Shown here: positions 21,412 to 22,635 of the stretch, one piece after another
Layout: each line of letters starts with the position of its first letter
How positions within the stretch are numbered: position 1 is the first letter of the stretch
Source of the DNA: Spongospora subterranea
Lineage: Eukaryota > Endomyxa > Phytomyxea > Plasmodiophorida > Plasmodiophoridae
Direction of reading: 5' to 3'
DNA length: 22,635 nucleotides
NCBI GenBank assembly: GCA_900404475.1
Contig: OUQQ01000310.1
Coordinates: 1 to 22,635 of the forward strand
Notes under the pieces: generated by a model
Databases searched by the model: none
Told to the model about the DNA's origin: nothing
The model's input: only the letters and a program-made list of their open reading frames with translations
Made by a program: the position numbers and the translations under genes

Positions 21412-22200
21412 TGGTAGTTGGCACCAGCCAAGCAATACGAGTCAGACGACGTTGCAAAACAAGGGACTGGTTGTTGCCGTTGGTCAATTGGCAATACAGA
21501 GAGGCAGGTGGCGCCACCCCAAATATGACGTCCAGAAGGGCAGGAAACCGAAAAAGGAGTTAAGGACCGACTGCCCCTGTATCCTGTAGGTACAGTTTAC
21601 TGTATTAATGTGTGACGTAGGTCCGGTGACCAGGGTGGGCTACGCGCTATAACACATCTTTGGGGGGGATTTGGCGAAAATCACTCTGTTCAAGATGACG
21701 AATTGCTCTCATCTGAGCCATGTATATCGTTTGTCTTTATAAACTAATGCTCAGAATAAAGTATCATCTTTTTTGTCTGGTTTCCGTTTTCGCGTCGAAC
21801 AGTAGGTTGTCTGGTGAAAAAAACCAGCAAGTATTCTTGGAGCATCGAAAAACGATTGTGAAAACAATACCAGAGATGATTCCAGATAATTGCCTTGAGA
21901 ACAATAGAGTCAGACATCAGAGGTGTTAGTTCAGTCATGAATGAACTGCAACCCTTTGCTTTCAAGGAATAAACACCTCGTTTCTTATTCTTTATCTTCT
22001 CTGTCCCGGCCCACAACTGACCAAGCGGCAGCACGAGTGTTTTCGAACTTGGCGAAATACGCCAGAACTTGATCGGACGGGTTCTTTATTGACAGACTCA
22101 TTACGATTTGTTCTTCAATAACCTCACGCAAATCAAACCTAAATTAATCAATTATTCCACGAAGTAATCGCCTCCGTGATACGCCAAGCACAAACTACCG
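21412..22200. other. Upstream region of the NCOA5-like gene, no gene seen
   Basis: The first ~200 bp should be the promoter and leader of the minus-strand gene starting at 21411. An exact 12-bp palindrome (GGTGGCGCCACC, 21507-21518) lies about 100 bp upstream of that ATG and might be a dimeric-factor site. A minus-strand open frame at 21744-22034 (96 residues) has no recognisable domain and atypical composition, so I do not call it. Confidence 0.45.
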
Positions 22201-22272
22201 TAGACTCTCTTATAATTGCTCTTCATTGTTTGAATCTCCGTCCACGGACCCTATCAATTATAAGAGAGTCTA
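22201..22272. repeat. Inverted repeat with exact 18-bp arms
   Basis: Arms at 22201-22218 (TAGACTCTCTTATAATTG) and 22255-22272 are perfect inverted complements around a 36-base spacer. The spacer itself contains a small TCCG/CGGA stem. Pairing does not extend outward. It resembles the terminal repeats of a miniature element or a structured RNA, but no target-site duplication is obvious directly outside the arms. Confidence 0.85.
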
Positions 22273-22385
22273 AATACTTCTAACTTAGAGCAGTGCATGG
22301 AAGATGGCAAAGGTAGTAGAGCTACGACTGGGCCCGGAATAGGACCGGTCCAGTGTCGCGTGGTGTATCCCTGATGAAACTCCGT

Positions 22386-22406
22386 ATGATCTATAATATA
22401 GATCAT
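22386..22406. repeat. 21-bp palindrome, copy 1
   Basis: The 10-bp arms ATGATCTATA and TATAGATCAT surround a single central A. The copy at 22603-22623 has the same arms with a central T, so each copy is the exact reverse complement of the other. The match continues one base to the left (T). Such symmetry suits a dimeric DNA-binding protein or an element end. Confidence 0.85.
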
Positions 22407-22602
22407 TGGGCGGAAACAGCTCTCACATACTCAATTTTGCAATTACGCATTTCAGATAAGAAAATAAGTTCAAGAATGGAATAATTCCTATATTTTGGTG
22501 TTTTCAGAATAAATTCTTGGTCATTTTTCACTGCACAGTGAAGTATAGAAGTGTGTCGTTTTTGGAGCAAACTTCCACGGATTTTTATGAGGCAAAACCT
22601 GT

Positions 22603-22623
22603 ATGATCTATATTATAGATCAT
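22603..22623. repeat. 21-bp palindrome, copy 2
   Basis: Same arms as the copy at 22386-22406 but with a central T, 196 bp beyond its end and only 12 bp from the window edge. The DNA between the two copies is A+T-rich and has no gene. Whether more copies continue beyond the window cannot be seen. Confidence 0.85.
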
Positions 22624-22635
22624 AAGGACAAGTCA

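Noticed and set aside
21744..22034. 96-residue minus-strand frame
   Set aside because: No domain, no convincing start or splice partner, and it overlaps an equally long open plus-strand frame in A+T-rich DNA.
1..22635. CRISPR arrays, operons, ribosome binding sites, tRNA or rRNA genes
   Set aside because: Spliced genes show the DNA is eukaryotic; no regularly spaced repeats were seen, and no tRNA T-loop with matching acceptor stem was found by eye.

Overview
The window is eukaryotic nuclear DNA. The real genes are all on the minus strand and can only be read by splicing short GT-AG introns, mostly 45-72 nt with one of 161 nt. Reading frame is kept across more than 30 junctions. One gene is a clear outer-arm dynein intermediate chain (DNAI2/IC69), so the organism builds motile cilia or flagella. 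Compact fungus-like genes, short introns with CTGAC-type branch sites in several of them, an LSG1 with a fungus-like N-terminus, and decayed transposase relics fit a zoosporic (chytrid-like) fungus best. That placement is inference; another flagellated protist is not excluded.

Layout, left to right. Bases 1-3055 hold no intact gene, only stop-ridden fragments that look like an old transposable element. A short spliced plus-strand frame of unknown function may lie at 3056-3459. A 15-exon minus-strand gene (4060-8072) encodes a protein of about 1051 residues, with a long coiled coil followed by three leucine-rich repeats. Next come DNAI2 (8439-10788, 10 exons, 599 aa), the 60S-subunit export GTPase LSG1 (11165-13175, 5 exons, 588 aa) and a CocE/X-Pro-dipeptidyl-peptidase-like serine hydrolase with an N-terminal membrane anchor (13650-15626). 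A small unidentified spliced locus follows (15919-16520).

From about 16.5 to 19.5 kb the window is repeat-like and gene-poor. It contains the C-terminal piece of a pogo/jerky-type DDE transposase (16856-17266), a long G+C-rich inverted repeat (17878-18086) and featureless DNA. Two more minus-strand genes follow: an intronless universal stress protein (19515-20060) and an Arg/Pro/Ser-rich protein with an NCOA5-like anticodon-binding-type domain (20234-21411). The last 1.2 kb has no gene but carries an 18-bp inverted repeat and two copies of a 21-bp palindrome.

The genes do not form an obvious pathway: ribosome biogenesis, ciliary motility, hydrolysis, stress and RNA-related functions sit side by side, as expected of eukaryotic gene order. 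The one suggestive pairing is the unidentified coiled-coil/LRR gene directly downstream of DNAI2. I see no defence island, biosynthetic cluster or other multi-gene novel system. The best leads are the coiled-coil/LRR protein, the long hairpin, the terminal palindromes and possible 28-36 nt introns.
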